Assembly: GCA_018813765.1 (NCBI GenBank)
Contig: JAHJBC010000010.1
Span: forward strand, 151,150 to 215,149
Source of the DNA: Gammaproteobacteria bacterium
Lineage (GTDB): Bacteria > Pseudomonadota > Gammaproteobacteria > Burkholderiales > Gallionellaceae
Direction: 5' to 3'
Length of the DNA: 64,000 nt
In this document: positions 56,987-64,000 of the stretch, piece after piece
Position numbering within the stretch: the first letter of the stretch is position 1
Layout of the letters: each line of letters starts with the position of its first letter
Made by a program: the position numbers and the translations under genes
The notes under the pieces: generated by a model
What the model was told of the DNA's origin: nothing
What the model saw: only the letters and a program-made list of their open reading frames with translations
The model's database searches: none

Positions 56987-59794
56987 TCATCCGCGTGCCA
57001 GTTGAGCTTCCAGCTCGCTTACCGGCAAAGGCCGGCTGAACAGGTATCCCTGATACGCATTGCATCCGTGCGCTGCAAGGAATTCGCGCTGCGCCTCCGT
57101 CTCCACCCCCTCTGCGATCACATGCATTGCCAGGCCATTGGCCATGGAGATGATGGTACGGGTGATCAGCTCGTCGTTGCTCTTGCCGGGCAGGTTGCAG
57201 ATGAAGGAGCGATCGATCTTGAGTTGCGCGATGGGCAACTGCGCCAGATAGGACAAGGATGAATATCCGGTACCGAAATCGTCCATGGAAAAATGCACCC
57301 CCAGCTGTTTGATCGCATTCATCTTCGCGATGGATTCATCCACGTCTTCCAGCACCAGGCTTTCCGTGAGTTCCAGTTTCAGGCATGCCGGATCAACGCC
57401 GCTGCGCGCAAGCACGCCCTGCACCTGCCCGACAAAATCGGCCTGCCGGAACTGGCGGGAACTGACATTCACCGCGATCTGCATCGATTTCGACCGCTCA
57501 TCCATCTCCCATTTTTTCAGCTGCGCGCAGGCGGTCTCCAGCACCCACTTCCCGACGGGCAGGATCAGTCCGGTGTCTTCCGCGACCCCGATGAATTCGT
57601 CCGGCAGCAATAGTCCGCGTTGCGGGGGCTGCCAGCGCAATAGCGCCTCGACACTGACCACCCTGCGTGCGGCATCGACCTGCGGCTGGTAGTACAACAC
57701 CAATTGATTCTGCTTGAGCGCCTGCTGCAATTCCGTTTCCATCGCATTGCGCTTTTCCAGCGCCGCCTGCATGGCCGGGTCGAAGAAGCGCAACGTGTTG
57801 CGTCCGGCGTTCTTCGCCTGATACAGCGCGAGATCGGCATGCTTGAGCAGATTCTCGACCGTATCCTGCGCATGGAACAGGCTAACTCCGATACTGAGCT
57901 TGCACAGATACTCGTAGCCATTGAGCAGGAAGGGGCGATCGATCGCCTCGCGCATTTTGTCGCCGACCTGCTTGGCCAGCGCCGCCGCCTCTCCCGGATC
58001 AGTGCCGATGTCCTCCAGCAGCACCACGAACTCATCGCCACCCAGACGCGCCACCGTATCGCCTTCGCGCACCATGGCGCACAGACGCTGAGCCACTTCG
58101 AGCAGCAGCAGATCGCCGACATCATGTCCGCGCGTATCGTTAAGCGTCTTGAAATTGTCCAGATCGATGAAGAAGATCGCACCGTACAGACCGCTTCGTG
58201 CCGTGGCGGCAATAGCCTGACTCAGGCGATCCTGCAACAGTCGCCGGTTGGGCAGCGTAGTGAGTGCATCGTAATAGGCCAAGCGGTGGATCTCCGCTTC
58301 GGCCATTTTGCTCTCGGTGATGTCGGTGAAGCTGCCGACGAAATGCGTGGGACACCCATCAGGATCGTTGATGGCCGTAATGGTGAGCATCTCGGCATAC
58401 ACCTGACCATTCTTGCGCTTGTTCCATATCTCGCCTTGCCAATAACCCTTGCCCAGCAACGCGCTCCACATACGTTGATAGAACATTTCGTCATGGCGAC
58501 CCGACCTTAGCAGCGCCGGTTTCTTGCCGATCACCTCCGCCTCGCTGTAGCCGGTGAGACGCGTGAACGCGGGATTGACGCGTACGATATGCGCCTGCGC
58601 ATCCGTAATAACCATCCCGCTCTGGGAAGAGAAGGCCACGGCGGCGATGCGCAACTCCTCTTCCTCCTTTTTGCGCCCGGTGATGTCCTGGATGGTGCCA
58701 TACAACTTCGCCAGCCTGCCCTGCGCATCCGATTCCAGCCGCCCTATGCCGTGCATCCAGCGCACTGCACCGTCGTTCTTGCGCACGATGCGGTATTCCT
58801 TGTCGAAGTTCATGTGCTTGCCCAGCACTTCATTCTGGAAATACTCGACCATCATCTGCCGGTCGTCCGGATGGATCAGCGCCGCCCATCCCTCTACCGA
58901 GCGCACATAGTCCGCATCAATGCCGAACAACTGGTCGAGCACCTCGGAACTCGTCCACGTGCCGGCAAGGGTATCGAACACATAACTGCCCAACCCAGCG
59001 ATGATCTGCGACTCCTTCAGCAGTTCGGTGTTCTCGCGCAACTTTTCTTCGGCCCGGACTCGCTCGGTGATGTCGTTCGCCAGCGCCATCATCATTTTCT
59101 CGCCGTCGAATTCGAGCAGCACGATGCGCAGCTCCACCGGAAACAGGCTGCCGTCCTTGCGCCGGTGCGTGGAGATCATGCCGTAGGGACGGCCGACCTC
59201 CAGCTTCTCCCACACCGGTCGCCGCTGCGCAAGATCAAAGCCCGGCGTGACATCCGCGATCCCCATGCGCAGCAGTTCGTCCTCGGTGTAGCCGAGGTTG
59301 TCGCAGGCGCGCTGGTTCACTTCGAGGAAACGGGCATCCAGATCGAACACGAACACGCCGTCGGCGGCGTTCTGGATCAGCGCACGGTAACGCGCCTCGC
59401 GGAAGCGCGCGATGCGTTCCGTCTCTTTCCGTTCGGTGAAGTCGATGCACAGTCCCGACATGCGCAGCGGCTTGCCGTTCTCGTCGCGCGTGGCATCGCC
59501 GATGCTGAGCAGCCATTTGGTCTCGCCGCCGGGCAGCACGATGCGGTATTCGCTGTACAGCGGCGTGCCGGAATCGAGCGCAGTCTTGATGCGCGCCTCG
59601 GCCGCTTCGACATCCTGCGGATGGACGATCTTGCGCCAGGCATCGAAACTGGCCTGGTCAATCTGCGGGTCGAGTCCGAACAGTGCGAACAGTTCGTCCG
59701 ACCAGGCAAGCTTTCCGCTCGGCAGCTCCCAATCCCACACTCCCGCCCTGGCGTCGCGCTGCGCGAGCGCCAGCAGTTCCTTGGTGAGTTTCAT
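56987..59794 (-). CDS. PAS4-GGDEF-EAL c-di-GMP enzyme
   Basis: 935 residues from ATG 59794. Four PAS/PAC units (about 10-120, 125-245, 250-375, 380-500), GGDEF (about 505-670) with VARLGGDEFVVLL and I-site REGD, then EAL (about 685-930) with VEALLRW, KLELTES, DDFGTGYSSLSYL and KIDRSFI. Both catalytic halves look intact, so it may make or break c-di-GMP depending on signal. No membrane segment, so the PAS units sense cytoplasmic cues. No good ribosome site was seen; starts up to 59932 are possible. Confidence 0.93.
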   Translation of the reverse strand: MKLTKELLALAQRDARAGVWDWELPSGKLAWSDELFALFGLDPQIDQASFDAWRKIVHPQDVEAAEARIKTALDSGTPLYSEYRIVLPGGETKWLLSIGDATRDENGKPLRMSGLCIDFTERKETERIARFREARYRALIQNAADGVFVFDLDARFLEVNQRACDNLGYTEDELLRMGIADVTPGFDLAQRRPVWEKLEVGRPYGMISTHRRKDGSLFPVELRIVLLEFDGEKMMMALANDITERVRAEEKLRENTELLKESQIIAGLGSYVFDTLAGTWTSSEVLDQLFGIDADYVRSVEGWAALIHPDDRQMMVEYFQNEVLGKHMNFDKEYRIVRKNDGAVRWMHGIGRLESDAQGRLAKLYGTIQDITGRKKEEEELRIAAVAFSSQSGMVITDAQAHIVRVNPAFTRLTGYSEAEVIGKKPALLRSGRHDEMFYQRMWSALLGKGYWQGEIWNKRKNGQVYAEMLTITAINDPDGCPTHFVGSFTDITESKMAEAEIHRLAYYDALTTLPNRRLLQDRLSQAIAATARSGLYGAIFFIDLDNFKTLNDTRGHDVGDLLLLEVAQRLCAMVREGDTVARLGGDEFVVLLEDIGTDPGEAAALAKQVGDKMREAIDRPFLLNGYEYLCKLSIGVSLFHAQDTVENLLKHADLALYQAKNAGRNTLRFFDPAMQAALEKRNAMETELQQALKQNQLVLYYQPQVDAARRVVSVEALLRWQPPQRGLLLPDEFIGVAEDTGLILPVGKWVLETACAQLKKWEMDERSKSMQIAVNVSSRQFRQADFVGQVQGVLARSGVDPACLKLELTESLVLEDVDESIAKMNAIKQLGVHFSMDDFGTGYSSLSYLAQLPIAQLKIDRSFICNLPGKSNDELITRTIISMANGLAMHVIAEGVETEAQREFLAAHGCNAYQGYLFSRPLPVSELEAQLARG

Positions 59795-60293
59795 CGCGAG
59801 CGCGACGGATGCGTAAGTTGAGTTGCGTATGAATGTGGCGACACAGGACCTCCCCCTTGAAAACGATGCCAACGGCGATTCCCTCTTTGGGAAATCGCCT
59901 TGCGCCAGCCTCCTTTTCTGGGGATTCCGCACTGCGTCTCACGCCGTACATGCGGCGACGAGTACCCGATGCGGAACTGCAAGAACGCTACCCTGTCGGG
60001 CAACGGCTACAATGTACCAGAGCCTTTCTGCACCGCCAATATGAAATGGCCCCGATTTACGGACTGTGTAAGCTTCCTGACAATGCCGCATCTCATTCCA
60101 TTCACAACTGCATGCGCCAATCCCTGATCGATGCCTTCACCCGAACGATGCCTGGGCCTGGCACGAATTAGCTACTCCAGCCACATCGCAGCGAGCCTCC
60201 CGCCAGCTACGTCGTGCGGAGTTGTTGATACTGTATGGAGTGAATGCGCGGCGACGGAACGCGCGGGCAGGTTTCGCCCGCACGGTAAATGAA
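59795..60293. other. Intergenic region without a supported gene
   Basis: About 500 bases. Short open frames on both strands look random and lack ribosome sites. One small hairpin (GCGGGCAGGTTTCGCCCGC) near 60262-60282. The promoter of the GGDEF-EAL gene should be in its left part, but no clear consensus was found. Confidence 0.6.
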
Positions 60294-60389
60294 TCATTGC
60301 GGGCTGCCCGGCTTGCGGCACTGCGAATCCATGAAGTGCCCCTGATACCTCACCCAACCCTCGCCCGGCGACAACAGCAATATCGCGAT
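60294..60389 (-). pseudogene. Decayed duplicate of the small secreted-protein gene at 61974
   Basis: Positions 60296-60375 match 61976-62055 with few mismatches (TTCATGGATTCGCAGTGCCG shared on the minus strand), then the match jumps to 62145-62159. So 90 bases, an exact 30 codons, are missing, and the start codon and signal peptide start are gone. Frame after the junction is kept but there is no ribosome site or ATG. Confidence 0.85.
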
Positions 60390-60422
60390 GCCTGCACGAC
60401 ACCGCGCGCAGTCCAGGCGGCT

Positions 60423-60917
60423 TCAAGAATGGCTTTCGAGCGCTTTGACATAGACGCCATATTCGACTCCGTGGATGGCTGGCGCACGTGATTGCAACTT
60501 GAATCCCATGCGCAGATACATCGGCAAGGCGACTTGCATGAGCTCGCTAGTGTGCAGCGCAAACTCCGATGCGCCGTCGCGCTTCGCTCGATGGAGACAT
60601 TCATGCGCCAGCGCACTGCCGATGCCCTGGCCGCGAAAGGCAGGGGCCACAACGAGCATCCGCATGATCGCCCACTCGGGGCGAAAGAACTCCGCCTTGG
60701 GCGCACCGGGACCGATATATGCGACAGCGCCAACGATCCGCCCGTCAACTTCCGCCACAATCACTTCCCCGGCATCCGCAAGCGCGGACATGTTTCCTAT
60801 CTTTGCCACAAAAGTCGGCCAATCCTGGTAGACATCATTGAACTGCTCGAAAGCCTGAACGGCCAGCAGATTGACTTGCACTGCATCACCCGAAATAAAC
60901 TCGCGAATCACTGGCAT
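60423..60917 (-). CDS. GNAT-family N-acetyltransferase
   Basis: 164 residues; acetyl-CoA loop VAPAFRGQGIGSALAHECL and C-terminal QVALPMYLRMGFKLQ. Substrate unknown. Lies between the decayed duplicate and a diguanylate cyclase gene. Confidence 0.9.
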   Translation of the reverse strand: MPVIREFISGDAVQVNLLAVQAFEQFNDVYQDWPTFVAKIGNMSALADAGEVIVAEVDGRIVGAVAYIGPGAPKAEFFRPEWAIMRMLVVAPAFRGQGIGSALAHECLHRAKRDGASEFALHTSELMQVALPMYLRMGFKLQSRAPAIHGVEYGVYVKALESHS

Positions 60918-61022
60918 GGCTGCTCTCGATTAGGAACCCATGATGCTGGAATCTTCTTTAAGCATATTTGCACTTTCGAAATCAATTCCGTTCCGGTACA
61001 TTTTTCTGCGAAGCCGATACGC

Positions 61023-61952
61023 TTAGCTGGGATCAGGCTTGCCATGCCGCACATGCACGACTCGCCCCCGCCCCTCCAGCTTAGCGCGATACAGCGCTTT
61101 GTCCGCCTCCAGGAACAGGAAGTCCTCATCCATCTGCTCGTCGCAGTCCACGGACGCCACCCCAATGCTGACGGTAACCTGTCCCGCTCCGCCGAACGTC
61201 ATGCCAAGATCGGCGACCGCTTTCAGGATCGCTTCCGCGACCTGTTGCGATTCGGCATAGTCAGAGTCTCCCAGCAGCAAGGCGAACTCGTCGCCGCCGA
61301 GGCGCGCCGCCAGATCACTGGGTCTGCGTGACAGCTCCTGCAACACATGGCCGACATTGATCAGGCATTGGTCCCCCGCAGGATGCCCAAGCTCATCGTT
61401 GTAGTTCTTGAAATAATCGACATCGAGCTCGATCAGACTGATCTCGGAACGATTGCGGATGCTCCTGCGGACCTCCCGGTTCAGGAACAGCTTGAAATAG
61501 CGGCGATTGGCCAACCCCGTCAGCGGATCATGCATGGCCAGATGTTCTGCCCGCTCCTCGGCCAGTTTGCGCAGCGTGATGTTGTGATGCGAGATCACGA
61601 ACAGCGCCGTTTGGGCATTCTTGAGCCGGGCGACGCGCATCATGAACCAGCGTTTCTCGTTCGGGCTGTGACAGGGATACTCGAACTGAAAGACTTCGCG
61701 CTTGCCATCAACCACATCGCGTATGCCATGTGCAGCTTCATCGGCAAGAGCATCGCCGCCAACGGCAGAGTTGGACAGGACCTTGAAATAGTTCGCCCCG
61801 ATTGAAGCGGTTCCGGATGACAGTCCGTTCTCGATCCCGAAATCGGTCCAGGCATCATTCACATCGATGATGGTGCCAGACTGATCGATCACGGCGATCT
61901 GCTCCTCCAGCGAGTTGACCACCCATGTGTGCAATGCGGACAGATCTTGCAT
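61023..61952 (-). CDS. PAS-GGDEF diguanylate cyclase
   Basis: 309 residues from ATG 61952 (a TTG at 61961 is also possible). PAS domain 1-125 (VIDQSGTIIDVNDAWTDFGI), GGDEF 130-305 with AARLGGDEFALLL and I-site RPSD. No membrane segment, so a soluble cyclase. Third GGDEF enzyme in the window. Confidence 0.92.
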   Translation of the reverse strand: MQDLSALHTWVVNSLEEQIAVIDQSGTIIDVNDAWTDFGIENGLSSGTASIGANYFKVLSNSAVGGDALADEAAHGIRDVVDGKREVFQFEYPCHSPNEKRWFMMRVARLKNAQTALFVISHHNITLRKLAEERAEHLAMHDPLTGLANRRYFKLFLNREVRRSIRNRSEISLIELDVDYFKNYNDELGHPAGDQCLINVGHVLQELSRRPSDLAARLGGDEFALLLGDSDYAESQQVAEAILKAVADLGMTFGGAGQVTVSIGVASVDCDEQMDEDFLFLEADKALYRAKLEGRGRVVHVRHGKPDPS

Positions 61953-61973
61953 GGCGTGCAACTTGGCAGCGGA

Positions 61974-62171
61974 TTATTGCGGGCTGCCCGGCTTGCGGCA
62001 CTGCGAATCCATGAACGGCCCCTGATACTTCACCCAGCCCTCGCCCGGTGACAACTGGTTGCAGATGATGGTGCGGTCTTCGGTGCTCATCCACTTGAAC
62101 CAGGGTGCACCGGCGGCATAGGCGGTGGCGCAGGAGAGTGATAGCAGCAATATCGCGATTTTTGATTTCAT
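61974..62171 (-). CDS. Small secreted protein (intact copy)
   Basis: 65 residues with signal peptide MKSKIAILLLSLSCATAYAA and strong ribosome site (AAAGGAG, 7 bases before ATG). Mature part of about 45 residues has two cysteines (IICNQL and DSQCRKP) that could pair. No family recognised. A damaged copy is 1.7 kb away at 60294-60389. Confidence 0.8.
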   Translation of the reverse strand: MKSKIAILLLSLSCATAYAAGAPWFKWMSTEDRTIICNQLSPGEGWVKYQGPFMDSQCRKPGSPQ

Positions 62172-62201
62172 TCCATCACTCCTTTGAAAAGTATTCCGAA
62201 G

Positions 62202-62510
62202 CTACCCCTTTAACGTTTCAGTCCCAGCGGAGCGAACTTGACCGTAGGTGTAATGTTTAGCAAGGCGCTCTTTCATTTTCTTGCTGAAAGAAAAATAAAT
62301 TAACCATACAGCTACAGCCAATATCAGTAAGCCAGTTGGGTATGGCCCGAGTGCAACGCAGATAACACCGAATATGAATGCACTTGATGAGCACTGTCCA
62401 TCATGCAGTGAAACAAAACCAATCCAGAGATTAACAATGCCGAGGAAAACAAAAAAAGCTCGCGCGAGCTTAAAGTCTCTCTCAAACTTGCTCTTGTCAT
62501 TCGCGATCAT
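62202..62510 (-). CDS. Small membrane protein of unknown function
   Basis: 102 residues, three hydrophobic stretches (ARAFFVFLGIVNLWIGFVSL, FIFGVICVALG and LLILAVAVWLIYFSFS), then a basic tail. Lower GC than neighbours and no family seen. Start has AGGTG upstream; the IS element begins about 20 bases before it, so its promoter may have been cut off or replaced. Confidence 0.7.
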   Translation of the reverse strand: MIANDKSKFERDFKLARAFFVFLGIVNLWIGFVSLHDGQCSSSAFIFGVICVALGPYPTGLLILAVAVWLIYFSFSKKMKERLAKHYTYGQVRSAGTETLKG

Positions 62511-62631
62511 GGGTTACACCTAATGAATGAAAGGGACTTCCCCGTCCCGAGGTTGCGGCGGAAGCCGCAGACGGCAACAAGTGCCATGATGGAATTTGCA
62601 CATTTCATCAACACCACGAAAGGGGAAGTCC

Positions 62632-63657
62632 ATGAACATTATCACCGTAGGGATCGATCTCGCCAAGAACGTGTTTGCCGTGCACGGCGTAGATGATAAC
62701 GGCAAGCCTGCCCTGGTCAAACCGAAAGTTTCCCGTGCCGACCTGCTGCCGCTGGTTGCGCAACTGCCGCCGTGCCTGATCGGCATGGAAGCCTGTTCCG
62801 GAGCACACCACTGGGCGCGACAGTTCCGGCACTACGGCCACACCGTCAAGCTGATGGCACCGAAGTTCGTTGCCCCCTATCGCATGACCGGCCGTCGCGG
62901 CAAGAACGATGCTGCGGATGCCGCAGCGATCTGCGAGGCCGTCACGCGTCCCAACATGCTCTTCGTCCCGGTCAAGGAAGAACACCAGCAGATCATCCTG
63001 TGCCTGCACCGCACCCGGCAGGGGTTCGTCGAAGAACGCACCGCCAGCTACAACCGCCTGCGCGGCCTGATCGCCGAATTCGGCATCGTCCTGCCGCAAA
63101 AAGTGACCTGCCTGCGGCGCGAGATCGGCGCACATCTGGAAGACCTTCCGGGCTACGCCAACCGCTGCGTCGCCGACCTGCTCACTCATGCCGACCGGCT
63201 GGATGAACGCATTGCCGAATACGACTGCGCCATCGCTCAGGCCGCACGCGAGGATGAACGCAGCAAACGTTTGATGAAACTCCCCGGCATCGGCCCCACC
63301 ACCGCCAGCGCATTGCTCGCCAGCATGGGCAGTGGACACGACTTCAACAGCGGACGCCAGGTCGCGGCGTGGATCGGCCTTGTGCCGGGGCAATACAGCA
63401 GCGGCGGCAAGGCAAGATTGGGACGCATCACCAAAGCCGGAGACAACTACCTGCGTAGCCTGCTCGTCCTGGGCGCACGCGCCGTGCTCAACAGCATAGG
63501 CGACAAGCAGGATCGCTTCAGCCGCTGGGCCAGATCATTGCAGGAACGGCGCGGCTACTGGCGCGCGGTGATCGCCATCGCGGCCAAGAATGCGAGGCTG
63601 GCGTGGGCGGTGCTGAGGTACGGCGATGATTTCAAATTGGAGCCGGGCAAAGTCTGA
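62632..63657 (+). CDS. IS110/IS1111-family transposase
   Basis: 341 residues; start chosen by AGGGGAAG upstream. N-terminal DEDD RuvC-like domain (VGIDLAKNVFAVHGV, IGMEACSGAH, KNDAADAAAICEAV) and C-terminal transposase_20 domain (LMKLPGIGPTTASALLASMG, then YSSGGKARLGRITKAGDNYL, holding the conserved serine). Full length, no frameshift, so the element may be active. Confidence 0.96.
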   Translation: MNIITVGIDLAKNVFAVHGVDDNGKPALVKPKVSRADLLPLVAQLPPCLIGMEACSGAHHWARQFRHYGHTVKLMAPKFVAPYRMTGRRGKNDAADAAAICEAVTRPNMLFVPVKEEHQQIILCLHRTRQGFVEERTASYNRLRGLIAEFGIVLPQKVTCLRREIGAHLEDLPGYANRCVADLLTHADRLDERIAEYDCAIAQAAREDERSKRLMKLPGIGPTTASALLASMGSGHDFNSGRQVAAWIGLVPGQYSSGGKARLGRITKAGDNYLRSLLVLGARAVLNSIGDKQDRFSRWARSLQERRGYWRAVIAIAAKNARLAWAVLRYGDDFKLEPGKV

Positions 63658-63984
63658 AAACCAAAACCGTCTACCAGGGAAAGCCAATTTGAAAGGAATA
63701 TGTGTGCCGCAGGGAAGCGGCGAAGAATCACCGATGCACTGCAGCGTTGATGTGAAGCGGGTTGGACCCGCGCCGGGAGAGCCTGGTTAGCTTCATGGGG
63801 AGCAACAGAACCCGACTAACGAATGAGGCCCCGGCGCGCGTCTTTCATCAGGGTCCGGGCAACAGCCCAACATGACCGTTTGTAGTTTAGCAGTCCTTCA
63901 CCTTCTCGCACGATGCACGCAGCGCGACAGAAAACGAAACGGAGAATGGCAATGAACTAGAAAATCAAAACCGGTTGTGAATTT
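63658..63984 (+). ncRNA. Candidate guide (seek/bridge) RNA region of the IS element
   Basis: About 330 bases downstream of the transposase with no gene. A strong nested stem is visible: CGCGCCGGG (63769-63777) pairs with CCCGGCGCG (63830-63838), and inside it GTTAG (63786-63790) pairs with CTAAC (63816-63820), leaving internal loops. A second hairpin GCGGGT/ACCCGC (63757-63771) overlaps it. IS1111-group elements are known to encode their target-choosing RNA in this 3' non-coding end. Exact ends unknown. Confidence 0.5.
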
Positions 63985-64000
63985 GGGGAAGCCCTTGTAG

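Larger units (their letters stand above)
62531..63997 (+). mobile_element. IS1111-type element (IS110 family)
   Basis: Contains an IS110-family transposase and subterminal inverted repeats: AAGGGACTTCCCC (62531-62543) and GGGGAAGCCCTTG (63985-63997), matching except for one gap. The true ends lie a few bases outside each repeat, and the right end may lie at or beyond the window edge. Long 3' non-coding end as in the IS1111 group. Confidence 0.75.

Noticed and set aside
59833..60171. 112-residue plus-strand frame in the gap before the GGDEF-EAL gene
   Set aside because: No ribosome site, no signal or domain, and it covers the expected promoter.
60222..60491. 89-residue plus-strand frame
   Set aside because: Runs through the decayed duplicate in antisense and into the GNAT gene; not a real gene.

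Overview
The window is GC-rich and gene-dense, with operons of overlapping genes. Gene content points to a betaproteobacterium, probably a Gallionellaceae/Nitrosomonadales-type bacterium (inferred from gene content and protein style, not from a database search). It carries a complete-looking MSHA-type type IV pilus locus, a bioB-F-H-C-D biotin operon, housekeeping genes (serS, rarA, lolA, ftsK, trmL, gpsA, secB, gpmI, ctpA) and three c-di-GMP enzymes.

Layout. 1-11.1 kb (minus strand): partial outer-membrane protein, serS, rarA, lolA, a frameshifted secreted protein, ftsK, a NarL-type response regulator, a hybrid histidine kinase, a Sco protein and a TauE/SafE-like membrane protein. 11.1-15.7 kb: biotin operon read bioB to bioD, every junction overlapping; comF is divergent. 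16.5-37 kb: MSHA locus on the minus strand, read from mshE at 37 kb: mshE, mshG, a MshF-like prepilin, a membrane protein, mshA (sigma-54-like promoter and a strong terminator), mshC, a two-gene insertion including an ORF6N protein, mshD, mshO, mshP, giant mshQ, then a second block mshI-N. 37-47 kb: trmL, gpsA, SH3 protein, secB, grxC, rhodanese, PglL-like ligase, DUF2892 protein, RND efflux pump and an ArsR-type regulator with the two cysteines of persulfide sensors. 47-57 kb: gpmI, envC, ctpA, a diguanylate cyclase, two hydrolases, a deacetylase and a methyltransferase. 57-64 kb: a large PAS-GGDEF-EAL protein, a decayed duplicate gene, a GNAT enzyme, a second diguanylate cyclase, two small proteins and an IS1111-type element with a structured non-coding right end.

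Links. MshE has the two 24-residue c-di-GMP-binding motifs, and three GGDEF enzymes (one with EAL) lie in the same window, which suggests c-di-GMP control of the pilus. The PglL-like ligase could glycosylate pilins.

Most unusual: (1) several families of palindromic or heptanucleotide repeats have entered coding sequence in frame: in bioH, in bioF, and in the leader peptides of two prepilins (MshO and MshF-like), where 7-nt units could in principle switch frame; (2) an ORF6N gene with a palindrome, and a near copy just before its start, sits inside the pilin operon; (3) an RND pump is preceded by a SqrR/BigR-like regulator and a perfect inverted repeat; (4) the IS1111 element has a candidate guide (seek/bridge) RNA region.
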